Below are positions 58,601-64,000 of a DNA stretch of 64,000 nt, one piece after another (the first letter of the stretch is position 1; each line of letters opens with the position of its first letter). The translations under genes were made by a program, and so were the position numbers. The stretch comes from Ypsolopha sequella (lineage: Eukaryota > Arthropoda > Insecta > Lepidoptera > Ypsolophidae), in NCBI GenBank assembly GCA_934047225.1, contig OW204012.1:14260001-14324000 (forward strand), given 5' to 3'. Below the pieces are notes generated by a model. That model searched no databases. It saw only the letters and a program-made list of their open reading frames with translations, and was not told the DNA's origin.

Positions 58601-61600
58601 TCGCTGATTGGGACCGAGATGTGCATATCGATGCCCTAATAGATAACCAAATTATAATAAATACGGTGGATCCTACAGACGATGGTGAGGGTGATGACGA
58701 CGATGGTGACAATGAATATGATGCAACGATTTTGAATAGCGAGCAGGCATAAGTCGCATGCTGATAAAATTGAAAAATAATAGTATTTAATCAAATTAAA
58801 AACCTTGACTAAGTAAGAAAAAAGTTAGAAGGTCGATAGTCACACAAACAAAATGCTGTCGTCGTTGCAAGATGCATGCTATAACGTTACTGCTGCGCAT
58901 TGAAATAGTGTGGTTTTACGAACATTAAATCTAAATTTCGCTGATTGGGACCGAGATGTGCATATCGATGCCCTAATAGATAACCAAATTATAATAAATA
59001 CGGTGGATCCTACAGACGATGGTGAGGGTGATGACGACGATGGTGACAATGAATATGATGCAACGATTTTGAATAGCGAGCAGGCATAAGTCGCATGCTG
59101 ATAAAATTGAAAAATAATAGTATTTAATCAAATTAAAAAACTTGACTAAGTAACTTTACCTAGTAAATGGAATAGACTGTAATGGATGTCATGCAAAAAA
59201 AAATTAGAGAGAAAAGACATGTTCAGAAATGGAATGAATAAAAATAGAAATTTACAAATAAAATAATAAAATAAAACAACAACATGGTGTAGTAAACCCA
59301 CGGTATACACGCGGGATGCCTATAAGAACTCTGACTTTGCATGATAATAAAAATAATATTTAATAAGAAAACGTGGATCCTTCACCTATCTCAGAGCAAC
59401 AATCAAGCTATGACACCTCGCAACCGGGTCCTAGCACTAGCATACATACAACTGAACAAATCGTGTGACTAAAAATACCGAGTGGGCGAATTTAAAGTAT
59501 GAAATCGAAAATACTTCATCAAAAATCAAAAAATAGGTGCGACGAAGAGCGAAGCGAGAAGGAGCGAGTTAGGTTTACATGTAATATAAAATAAGGAGCC
59601 GAGCGAAGCGGAAAAAAATGGGGTTTTTTTGAATCCATTTACTCCACTATAACGTCATCTACGTATTTCATTTTTGGGTAAATGTTTATTGAGTATTTGA
59701 TTAAAATTCTCACTGAAGGAAAACGCGATTGGATGAAATTTTCTTGATAGAATTTAATTCCGAAAAGACCTCTAAATTGTTTTATTCTTCATGTGATTCT
59801 GAAATCCTAACTAATTTCATTGTCAAATTGCATTCAAAATGTGGATATTATCTATTTGTAAAGTCTCCTTGAAAAACTTTTTGACAAATTGCTTAGTACA
59901 TTTTATATAAATAAAAAACTGACTTTTTTACTACTTTTCCACGAATCCGTCCCACTCGCACTGAGGGTTTTTTCGCATATGGAGTAACAGGGACGCTAAA
60001 ACTTTTACGTAGCGCCTTAAAATGAAATTGACACTAAAATAGAAAATTGTTCGCCTAAGAATTATCAACTCAACTCAAATTTGTAATTTCAAGTCGCCGT
60101 TTACAACATTTTTATTCGCTCACAATCTTTCGCCCACTTAGTATTTTAGTACGCTATATTCAGTATTTTTGACACCATATATTTGAATTTATTTTCGCTC
60201 ATGTAAATGAGCCTATAATTTTAGTTTTAGTGCCTATAATACTACGCCTATAATTTTAGTTTTAGTGCCATCGAAACATAAATTATTCCAAAGTAATTTA
60301 GCTTCTATTTTTAATACTTATAAACTATTTTGTAATAAACAAAATTTAGTTTTGACAGCTCCTAGATTACAATGAAAGCCTTCAGAGTCAGCTTTGTTAG
60401 CTCATATGGTTACCAAGTGTATTAAATATTTTTAGCTGTACTTCCAAATGTTTTACAAGAGCGTGCTTAGATATTGCTCATATGATCCAATGTAATAAAC
60501 TCCCCTATTTGTACTAACTCGGTTTTTTAGTAGGAATAGTTTATGTTGGTTCATTTATCGGAATCAATTCTTATTAGTACGAAGTACAGTTACTGGCCCC
60601 GAACCTATTTTAATGTACGCGGCGGTCGGTGGCGAGTCACGTGAGGTCACGATTCTAACCGCTCAGTTGCATCGTAAATAAATACGTCGCGGTGAATTGG
60701 CGGGGGCTGAGGTAGCGATAAATACCTACAGGTCCCGGATAACCTGCCCTTAAGGTGATATACCGTGCTAGCAAAGGTCCCCGTTACTCCAGGCAGAAAG
60801 ACCCGCAGTGCGAAAGGGACGGAATCGGGGAAAATTGTCAAAAAGTCGGTTTTAAATTAATGCAAAATTAACTAAAATAGCTACAAAAAATTCCATAACC
60901 AGTAATTTAGGTGTAGTTAAAACCCATCTAAATAAATATTTTTCAAGTCTGTATGCTATCCTAATTTGTCAGAATATCAAAAAAAGTGTAAATTTAGACC
61001 TGATTTCAATAATTATTTCTATCGAATGAAATTCCTCCTATCGCGTTTCTGATAGACCAAAATCTAGTAAAAGGTCCCAAAATTGTTATACTAATTTATT
61101 TTACTTGGAACTTCATTAAAAGAGCAGATAAATAACTTCAAAAAGTGTCAATTTTCACGGTATAGCCCCTTAAGTATCTTTTTTTCATAAGACTTCCATG
61201 TATATTTTTCATGTATACTGAGATTTAATAAATAAAAAAATTTAAGAGTTACATCTCTTTCTAACATATCTCGATAAATTTACCTATCATTTTAATCGTA
61301 TAATATATATATATATATATACCTAGTCCAGCCAAAAGTTCTGTGACCCACATTAAATTTGATATTTTTCATCCCAGACTGAATCTAGTAAAATTGATTG
61401 ATGGAATATGTTGGATAGGTAATAGTCACTATAAAAAATATTGTAGCTTCTTAAAGCAAATTAACATTTTAACAAAACTATCCTTGAAGCAGTCCGAAGT
61501 CGATATCTTAAAATATGCGACATAATTTGGGATTTTGGCCTTATATCTTTTTTGATCCTAATTTTTACAATTTGAATTTGTATTGTGGTTTAAAGCTGGC

Positions 61601-62985
61601 TATATTGTCTCTTAGACAAACTATATTAGAAAACAAAAACATGGCCTTGAAAAATTTTTGGGTGACAATTTTACAGCACCATCAATATAAATGAATCATG
61701 CTCAATGGATGTCTTAGAAGCATTTTTTATTTTCTATCGAGCATTTTTTTATTTTCTACAAAGTTTTCAAGATGTATTGCTTAAAAAACAACATTTTCCA
61801 TCTTATCACAAGCATTAAGATTAAACTTTTATCACATTTTCATCCATATCTATGGAATATCATAAACCCAAAATATATTCATATTTTATCAACCAAAATC
61901 TGCAACTTTGAGACTCACTCAAAAGTTGATTTTTTATGATATAAAATAACAATCAATTGTTTATTGTAGTTTGAAACCTACTCTATTCTATGGATATAGA
62001 TTGATGTTCTAGAGTTTCCTTGAAACCTTGCATTTTTTTAAATGCAGTAACAGAACTCATGGCACGACTAGGTATATATATTGCTACATAAATTAAACAT
62101 TTATTATTTTATAACACACATTTTTATAAGATTAAATTTGAGTTGTAAAAAGTGTATTATATATACCGACTTTGCAAAATAAACTATTTGAATTTCAATT
62201 TGAGGTAAGTCTTGGGATAAACAGATATATGACATAAAATTATTAAGTTAAGTGTATCTACGCTACATTATGCGGAAACAAATTTTCTAATCAAAACATT
62301 TTTTTAATGTGTTTTTCGTCCGCCCCTTTATCTACACCCTAAAGGAGACGCTGGGGGCGCCGAAAAGCAAATAATGTTCAAGTCCGGTATTGTGTCGCCT
62401 TATCGACACTCTGGCCGGTACTTTTTTAGACAGGAAGACTTTTTCCATAATGCCCCCCTATTTACTACACCCCAACCCCCAATCTTATCCTACTGCATAG
62501 TCGCATACTTACTTGACTACTTCATCTTTTGTTTCACTTGTGGATTCATTTGTCATCTCATTTTCCAATAAACTGGGCACAAAAGATTGTTTCTTTGTAA
62601 TATTTTGGACTCTTTTTGGGAATTCTTTCCTTTGAGTTCCCCCACCAATGTGATTTCTGGTAGTTCCTCTGTTACTCCAGTTAGTTTGAGGTTCAAACTG
62701 CACATCTTCGTACTCTTCGTAGCGATAACACTCATTCCATTCAACTTTTGGTACTATCGATGGCGGATTGACAATCTGACCCCTCTGTGGACCTGAACTC
62801 GCAGGAAAATGGTTCGGGTAGGAGTTTTGACACCACTGATTCTTGTTATACCACTGATGTCTAGGTCTTTTGTGGTTATTATAAGAATTTACCTGATAAT
62901 ATGGTTGGTTGTTTTGATTATAATAAGGATTTCTAGGTGAATTTTCGTACTGATACTGATTGTATGGATTATTATAATTATTCAT
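37601..62985 (-). CDS. Gene B: G-patch / R3H protein (6 coding exons, complete)
   Basis: Six exons with GT/AG borders and matching phases add up to 2157 nt, exactly 719 codons including stop. Protein of 718 residues: N/Y/Q-rich low-complexity start (1-75, NNYNNPYNQYQYENS); linker; G-patch at about 200-240 (MGWKGGALG then GFG); basic, Gln/Lys/Arg-rich tract (about 316-350, KKRGRK); R3H domain about 355-410 with RxxxH at 385-389 (FQRKTVHDL); acidic Asp/Glu/Asn linker; segment 610-695; acidic Ser/Asp tail. G-patch and R3H in this order is known from NKRF-type proteins that act in nuclear RNA processing, so a nucleolar/nuclear RNA role is inferred. Gene A is a paralogue. It converges on gene A, with about 5.6 kb between stop codons. 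Confidence 0.82.
37765..39470. mobile_element. TIR element whose interior is a 68-bp tandem array
   Basis: GGGTCTACCATGAGTTTTGC...ACGTTAACG at 37765-37800 is inverted at 39432-39468 (CGTTAACGTGTATCGAGTGC...GGTAGACCC). Everything between is the array. Looks like a DNA transposon family that carries internal minisatellites. In the last intron of gene B. Confidence 0.88.
37804..39431. repeat. 68-bp minisatellite, about 24 copies
   Basis: Unit AAAATATTTATATGAGAAAT + TGCACAGCGCCCCTAGCGGT + CTATGAGAGGAACCACAATT + TCTAATAC. Unit types GCGCGCCTAGCGAT...GAATCAC, GCGCCTCTAGCGGT...GAACCAC and GCGCCCGTAGCGGT alternate in blocks, giving a four-unit higher-order period between about 37955 and 38640. Confidence 0.95.
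39471..40397. other. Gene-free intron sequence
   Basis: AT-rich. 40040-40175 has CCTAGATGGCACTGTCGTGC and CACCGCCATCTAGCGG, a weak inverted pair. Nothing else seen. Confidence 0.4.
40402..40784 (-). mobile_element. TTAA-MITE family Q, copy 1
   Basis: TTAA (40398-40401) GGGGCTATACCGTGAAAATT ... GCTAGCACGGTATATCACC TTAA (40785-40788). Other copies 51771-52180 and 60754-61169. It shares its right TTAA with the next element. Confidence 0.88.
40789..41439 (-). mobile_element. TTAA-MITE family R with inserted S, copy 2
   Basis: TTAA GGCGCTACGGAAAAAGTCGA ... ACATTTACATATCGCC TTGA. S occupies 41056-41288, bounded by CTAGGACCTGA and CTGGTCAAACG, the same position within R as in the 28321-28971 copy. 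Confidence 0.85.
41440..41985. other. Gene-free intron sequence
   Basis: AT-rich with a C-run at 41660. No repeat or exon recognised. Confidence 0.35.
41992..42216. mobile_element. MITE family S, stand-alone copy
   Basis: CAATTGGACTGGGTGCCTAT ... CTATAGATACATAATAGGCC with paired CATAGATA. Close to the gene B exon 5 donor. Confidence 0.8.
42299..43069 (-). CDS. Gene B exon 5 (acidic)
   Basis: CTTTTTTTCAG|ACAAC acceptor, GTGCT|GTAAGT donor, 771 nt, phase 2 to 2. Starts RQLHLYKSMPEHVYL, parallel to gene A exon 12. Acidic run DDCILINDDDDEVEE, then Asn/Thr/Lys-rich sequence and RETLIEFFKEFFNNETYKEM. An alternative acceptor at 43125 (TTTATAG|GTCGCC) keeps the frame open further but fits the phase less well. 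Confidence 0.8.
43272..43416. mobile_element. Palindromic MITE
   Basis: TATCGGTCTTACCACAAAAC...AAATCTGTTGCTGTCAC is inverted at 43352-43416 (GTGACAACGACAGATTTAAA...). Arms of about 65 bp, short AT loop. Confidence 0.8.
43516..43586. other. 31-bp hairpin with 9-nt loop
   Basis: GTATGTCCTTCACTTTCTAG...ATAC at 43516-43546 pairs with 43556-43586 with one mismatch. Loop TCGGCCGTA. No flanking TIR-type structure seen beyond it. It could be a hairpin RNA precursor or a tiny fold-back. Confidence 0.6.
43983..44205. repeat. Inverted copy of the 16188-16430 repeat
   Basis: AGTGATCTTGCTAAGTTTCT, AGACTAATCGAATGGGCGGA, CCTGGCCGGGTCTCCGGTAT. Confidence 0.7.
44299..45090 (+). mobile_element. Helitron-like element, longest copy, with hAT insertion
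   Basis: Begins TCACTACATAGTATAAAACA and ends GAAGCCGGGTTGGGTCGCTAG, i.e. TC...CTAG with an A/T target (T on the right). Interior ATCTTTAAAACTACGCAACG is the part found in all copies. A hAT MITE sits at 44574-44849. Non-coding. Confidence 0.75.
44574..44849. mobile_element. hAT MITE with 8-bp target duplication
   Basis: CAGGGGTCGGCAACC ... GGTTGCCGACCCCTG, 276 bp, flanked on both sides by TACTACAG (44566-44573; 44850-44857). Ends and 8-bp duplication are typical of hAT. Confidence 0.95.
45150..45338 (-). other. Possible extra exon of gene B (unresolved)
   Basis: The - strand frame ends KYKDIKKTNR at an AACAG|GTAAGC donor in phase 2, which would fit exon 5. The only AG acceptor (CGGGAAG|CTG near 45287) gives the wrong phase after exon 4, while exon 4 joins exon 5 directly in phase. 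I leave it outside the gene model. Confidence 0.3.
45343..45575. repeat. 84-bp tandem repeat, about 2.7 copies
   Basis: Unit ATGGCAAGGTCTGAGAGCGA + AAGGGGGCGGTTAGAGTCTA ... GAATCTTCCATAGACTATT, at 45343, 45427 and 45511. The third copy lacks an internal piece. It abuts the donor of gene B exon 4. Confidence 0.9.
45582..46207 (-). CDS. Gene B exon 4 (G-patch end, basic tract, R3H)
   Basis: GTTACAG|AAAAG acceptor, GACAG|GTAAGA donor, 626 nt, phase 0 to 2. KRSAGFGVPEP completes the G-patch. A Gln/Lys/Arg block follows (RNRMIKIQEQQQRQQQKQRN), then the R3H domain ILNQIFHFVSDES...FQRKTVHDLVSS and LMHGIMGVAGGCEL. Confidence 0.9.
46340..46605 (+). mobile_element. tRNA-derived SINE, degenerate copy
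   Basis: AACGCCCTCGTAAGCGTTCA ... ACCTCGGTAGTGCAGTCGGT ... CACAGGTTCAAATCCTGGCC ... TTTCTGATTGATTTCTAGTT. Same family as 22255-22505. Confidence 0.75.
46901..47095 (+). mobile_element. Helitron-like element, internally deleted copy
   Basis: TCACTACATAGTATAAAACG ... GAAGCTGGGGCGGGTCGCTAG. Its 3' half is the source of most of the 121-bp satellite unit that follows. Confidence 0.8.
46990..50168. repeat. Satellite of 121-123 bp units, 26 copies, Helitron-hAT junction
   Basis: Unit: TTTTAATAGATAGAGTGATT ... CGGGTCGCTAGTAG (Helitron 3' end) + CAGTGGCGTGCATAGATC (5' end of the hAT MITE at 50147). Copies are near identical. They differ in the T-run after ATAGA: type a GATCTTTTAA, b GATCTTTTTTAA, c GATTTTTTTTAA. 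Order: aabbcb aabbcb aaabbcb aaaaaa, then the intact MITE. This is a higher-order repeat of 6-7 units. In the intron between gene B exons 3 and 4. Confidence 0.97.
50147..50400. mobile_element. hAT MITE at the end of the satellite
   Basis: CAGTGGCGTGCATAGATC ... GTATGCACGCCACTG, 254 bp. TIRs extend through the CAACCAGAAGGTCAAGTTTG / CAAACTTGACCTTCTGATTG pair. Flanked by GCTAGTAG at 50139-50146 and 50401-50408 (8-bp duplication). Confidence 0.93.
50417..50680. mobile_element. ACAAGGTG MITE, copy 3
   Basis: ACAAGGTGAATTTGTGAACA ... AAAAAGTCACCTTGT with TA flanks. Confidence 0.88.
50918..51005 (-). CDS. Gene B exon 3 (G-patch, first half)
   Basis: TATACAG|GATG acceptor, TTTCAG|GTATAA donor, 88 nt, phase 2 to 0. 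MMQIMGWKGGALGSSGQGIT then EPLMPNIFQ. Same length and phases as gene A exon 8. Confidence 0.92.
51040..51522. mobile_element. Fold-back element with duplicated left-arm segments
   Basis: TGTTTTAAAAAACACTTGTA...CGACCGGTTTCGCTGTAAAG is inverted at the right end. The left arm contains two extra tandem pieces (51214-51313 repeats the 51114-51213 block; 51314-51353 repeats its last 40 bp). It starts 35 bp from the gene B exon 3 acceptor. Confidence 0.88.
51640..51766 (-). repeat. Probable antisense LINE tail and CT microsatellite
   Basis: AATAGAATGTCTTTATTTGG (antisense AATAAAG) with CTCTCTCTCTC at 51720. Fragment; class uncertain. Confidence 0.4.
51771..52180 (+). mobile_element. TTAA-MITE family Q, copy 2
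   Basis: TTAA GGTGATATACCGTGCTAGCA ... TTTTCACGGTATAGCCCC TAAC. The right TTAA is mutated. Confidence 0.87.
52360..52485 (-). CDS. Gene B exon 2
   Basis: ATCTTCCAG|GGCACC acceptor, AGAGAG|GTGAGT donor, 126 nt, phase 2 to 2. QINLLEAFSKPVESNKAER corresponds to the end of gene A exon 7. Confidence 0.85.
52600..53270 (+). pseudogene. LINE reverse transcriptase C-terminal relic
   Basis: Translation gives LRLSWKHHIDVLCGRLGSAC, then in the 52758-53150 frame MQKRAIRAIVQIPRTDSAFP, SLKINTPPCLLIFQVSVYVYEN and MGPTVFNLLPKNI. These are C-terminal blocks of Jockey/CR1-type LINEs. A stop lies between the first two blocks. The tail ends in GAATATTATGAAATAAATGA. Confidence 0.8.
53286..53707. mobile_element. 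TTAA-MITE family V
   Basis: TTAA (53282-53285) GGCGCTCTTATCCCA ... TGGGATAAGAGCGCC TTAA (53708-53711). 422 bp, no ORF. Perfect 15-bp ends and target duplication. Confidence 0.9.
53860..54200 (+). other. Unclassified segment, perhaps a LINE 3' end
   Basis: CCTCTTGTATATTTTAACTT, TTGTGCAATAATGAGTTG looks like a retroelement tail. The 61-codon ORF here has no recognisable motif. Confidence 0.35.
54207..55440 (+). repeat. Dispersed repeat T, copy 3, split by a hAT element
   Basis: ATGCATGTGCTCGTAAAGGC ... ACGGCTCTGGAT | hAT | CTCTGGATACAGTCCTTTTG ... CGTGTTTTAAATCGTCCTCG. Both halves match 26283-26652. Confidence 0.88.
54389..55224. mobile_element. hAT element (TAGAGATGAAACGGATA ends), non-autonomous
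   Basis: TIR TAGAGATGAAACGGATA / TATCCGTTTCATCTCTA, 836 bp, flanked by CTCTGGAT on both sides (54381-54388; 55225-55232). Subterminal clusters of CCGGATAC repeats. A remnant start MSKEILKYFSFPQ near 54800 may be the beginning of a transposase, immediately followed by decay. Confidence 0.93.
55441..56380. other. Unclassified stretch
   Basis: AT-rich with a GC patch at 56145-56240 (CGGCGAGCGGCCGCCAGTTG). TTAAGGGGGGCTTATCCCA at 55801 resembles the terminus of family V, but I cannot find its partner. No exon of gene B seen. Confidence 0.4.
56386..56875 (+). repeat. Lepidopteran dispersed repeat (ACTGGCCAAGTGCGAGTCAG)
   Basis: ACTGGCCAAGTGCGAGTCAG ACTCGCGTACCTAGGGTTCC head; GACATACGGACGGACGGACA and a degraded GGTACTACAGAACC tail. 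Related tails at 10620-10706 and 19685-19735. Class not asserted. Confidence 0.6.
57250..57496 (+). pseudogene. YqaJ-like exonuclease fragment (frameshifted)
   Basis: CIEATSTTKLDKNSNWYK, then after a one-base shift VQGQGQLYVTEQRLCLFGIW, ELVHIERITRDDDFWMTKME and FYIKCVIPEIVKVMEK, stop. QxQGQLxVT...C.FxxW...I.RDxxFW...FY...xPEI is the second half of the YqaJ/lambda-exonuclease-like domain common in invertebrate transposon-associated proteins. N-terminal catalytic part not seen. Confidence 0.7.
57800..59179 (+). mobile_element. IS630/Tc1-type DNA transposon, deletion derivative
   Basis: CAGTCTATTCCATTTAC at 57800 and TAGTAAATGGAATAGACTG ending 59179, TA on both sides. Inside, 58310-58510 reads SQAREFVVRLQHYFECEFQN, then shifted ISRKTVSQISKEKHGKDIPE, the N-terminal block of a DDE_3-type transposase family. 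It joins directly to what looks like the C-terminal end (CCRRCKMHAITLLLRIEIVW). The catalytic middle is missing. Confidence 0.8.
58481..59154 (+). repeat. 337-bp direct duplication inside the transposon
   Basis: AAAAAAGTTAGAAGGTCGAT starts at 58481 and again at 58818. Both copies carry the acidic tail frame GEGDDDDGDNEYDATILNSE and are almost identical. Confidence 0.92.
59180..59620. other. Gene-free stretch with GAGCGAAGCG-type repeat
   Basis: GACGAAGAGCGAAGCGAGAA and GGAGCCGAGCGAAGCGGA at 59538-59612 are palindromic-type short repeats. Otherwise nothing. Confidence 0.4.
59620..60016 (-). mobile_element. TTAA-MITE family R without S, copy 3
   Basis: Right end ACTTTTACGTAGCGCC TTAA (60017-60020) and the CCCACTCGCACTGAGGGTTT block match R. 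The point where the other two copies hold S is uninterrupted here. The left boundary is vague. Confidence 0.65.
60225..60400. mobile_element. Divergent copy of the 16643-16800 MITE family
   Basis: CTATAATTTTAGTTTTAGTG ... TTTAGTTTTGACAGCTCCTA ... GAAAGCCTTCAGAGTCAGCT. Confidence 0.6.
60754..61169 (+). mobile_element. TTAA-MITE family Q, copy 3 (intact)
   Basis: TTAA (60750-60753) GGTGATATACCGTGCTAGCA ... TTTTCACGGTATAGCCCC TTAA (61170-61173). 416 bp with both target copies present. Confidence 0.92.
61321..62072. mobile_element. Tc1/mariner-type non-autonomous element
   Basis: ACCTAGTCCAGCCAAAAGTT + CTGT at the left and ACAGAACTCATGGCACGACT + AGGT at the right are inverted, in a TATATA context (TA target). 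Interior 752 bp without a long ORF. Confidence 0.8.
62073..62205 (+). mobile_element. LINE 3' tail
   Basis: TTGCTACATAAATTAAACAT ... ACTTTGCAAAATAAACTATT, the inverted partner of 16010-16165. The mariner-type element appears inserted in its TATATA stretch. Confidence 0.6.
62206..62512. other. Intron start of gene B, no feature
   Basis: Short C-rich patches (CCCCAACCCCC); nothing recognised apart from the exon 1 donor at its right edge. Confidence 0.4.
62513..62985 (-). CDS. Gene B exon 1 (N/Y/Q-rich start)
   Basis: ATG at 62985 preceded by CATAAAGCATA; donor GTCAA|GTAAGT at 62512/62507. 473 nt, ends in phase 2, completing Lys with exon 2. First 75 residues are mostly Asn, Tyr, Gln and Pro, then ECYRYEEYEDVQFEPQ and a Lys/Glu/Thr-rich end. 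An upstream TTTGCTTCCAG on the minus strand near 63027 could be an acceptor for a 5' UTR exon. Confidence 0.82.
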
Positions 62986-63512
62986 TATGCTTTATGTATA
63001 AATACTAAAGAACAATGATTGCAAATCTGGAAGCAAAAATAAAATCAAGCACGGATTAGTTTAGCAGTTTAGCCACAAATTATAGAGGGATAAGTGTAGC
63101 TCATGTTTAGTTAGCTAAATACACCTGACTTTTTTTTTTTCATTTTCCCACTAAGTGGAAAGGCAAAGGGATCTTAGCCCATACAGCCATGTCTGACGTT
63201 ATAGTTATTATCTGTTTATATGCACTATCTTCTTCTGTTGAGGATCATCTGAAAGGTCTGTCCTAAGCCAGAAATCGAGAGTATCGTTTGACGTTTACTG
63301 TGATACCAGATGACGACGAAAAATAAATAGAGATGTCCTAAAGGTATTAATTAAATTCATTCACTTAGTGAACGAATGAATTATTTTTGTTTCATAAAAT
63401 AATTAATTAACTTAGCGAATGAATCGATTGACATATTATTGGTTTTTGTTGTTTCTACATTTAACAACAATATGATAAATAAAACAATCGAGCTTTTAAG
63501 TGTCTAAATTAA
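62986..63512. promoter_or_regulatory. Presumed gene B upstream region
   Basis: Contains the immediate 5' leader of gene B and no other gene. 63340-63430 holds a TTAATTAAATTCATTCACTT / TGAATGAATT inverted stretch. No TATA box or initiator can be assigned with confidence; the transcription start may lie further right if there is a 5' UTR intron. Confidence 0.3.
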
Positions 63513-64000
63513 TTAATCTGAAAAATCTGTGTCACTGTCAGTGGTGGTTTCATCATTAACATTGATTATAAAACTATCCACAACGCCATCAATTAGGTGG
63601 TCGAGACGGCACATTTTGTCCTCTCCTTTAATAATATGAGTCACGCAGTCACTCCATTTTTGGGGTGTTACTTTTTTTATCCCTTCTTCTAACAGGCCTT
63701 TTCCTTCCGCCATTTTAAACGTTTTGTTATTCATGGCAACATGTCCTTTTACCTGCGCCCATACCAGCTCAATGGGATTGAGTTCGTAATGGTACGGAGG
63801 CAGGCGTAAGATTGTGACTCCGTGCTCCGCTGCCATCTCGTCCACAACATACTTGTTGACACATTGGTCTTTGTTCGGCCGTACGATATCTATTAGAGTG
63901 GTTTTTGTATATGTAGCATCGAATGCTATATTTTTGCTTGTTAGCCACTCCTGTATTCTTCATTTAGTCCAAGACATCGCAGGCAGCAACTCCACTTTTG
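63513..64000 (-). pseudogene. DDE_3 (IS630/Tc1-type) transposase, C-terminal part
   Basis: The - strand reads VELLPAMSWTK, in-frame TGA, RIQEWLTSKNIAFDATYTKT, then MDEMAAEHGVTILRLPPYHY + ELNPIELVWAQVKG, and an acidic end TTTDSDTDFSD at 63516. LPPY...LNPIExxW with a preceding Asp is the last catalytic block of IS630/Tc1-type DDE_3 transposases of an insect-wide family. It runs off the window edge. The stop near 63959 marks it as decayed unless the reference differs. Confidence 0.82.

Overview
The window looks like a moth or butterfly (Lepidoptera) nuclear chromosome. It is AT-rich, with short exons separated by long introns bounded by GT/AG. It is packed with repeats I recognise as lepidopteran: non-autonomous Helitrons with TC...CTAG ends, RTE/Jockey-type LINE tails, tRNA-derived SINEs, and TTAA-, TA- and 8-bp-target MITEs. 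There are no bacterial-style operons, no rRNA and no convincing stand-alone tRNA gene.

By joining splice sites and codon phases by eye I read two multi-exon host genes that converge tail to tail. Gene A (+ strand, 12 exons seen, 4924-31963, 5' end outside the usable sequence) encodes at least 1106 residues: coiled/basic N-terminal exons, a G-patch split over two exons, an R3H-like segment, a long acidic stretch and a C-terminal domain that resembles DUF4780. Gene B (- strand, 6 coding exons, 62985 to 37601, 718 residues, apparently complete) encodes an N/Y/Q-rich N-terminus, a G-patch split at the same place, a basic tract, an R3H domain with an intact RxxxH motif, and an acidic Ser/Asp tail. 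The first G-patch exon is 88 nt in both genes, with identical phases. They are therefore ancient paralogues, probably NKRF-like (G-patch + R3H) nuclear RNA-associated proteins.

Layout: 1-3430 is a huge inverted repeat, each arm carrying a broken gene of a transposon-associated family (HEEADTR motif plus cysteine-rich CXC domain). 3850-31963 is gene A, its introns filled with LINE relics, MITEs, fold-backs and four repeat regions: a 21-bp array, a 34-bp array, a 32-bp array and a composite repeat at 9.0-10.7 kb. 31964-37600 is a gene-free TE-rich gap. 37601-62985 is gene B, whose introns hold a TIR element stuffed with 24 copies of a 68-bp repeat, several TTAA MITEs, hAT elements with perfect 8-bp target duplications, and a 3.2-kb satellite of about 121-bp units. 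63.5-64 kb is a decayed DDE transposase.

The most unusual items are: (1) the satellite at 46.99-50.17 kb, whose unit is the junction of a Helitron 3' end and a hAT MITE 5' end, with a visible higher-order pattern; (2) the 3.4-kb palindrome with independently broken genes in its arms; (3) the convergent G-patch/R3H paralogues; (4) several transposon insertions whose target site can be proved inside the window. All calls come from reading; no database or alignment was run.
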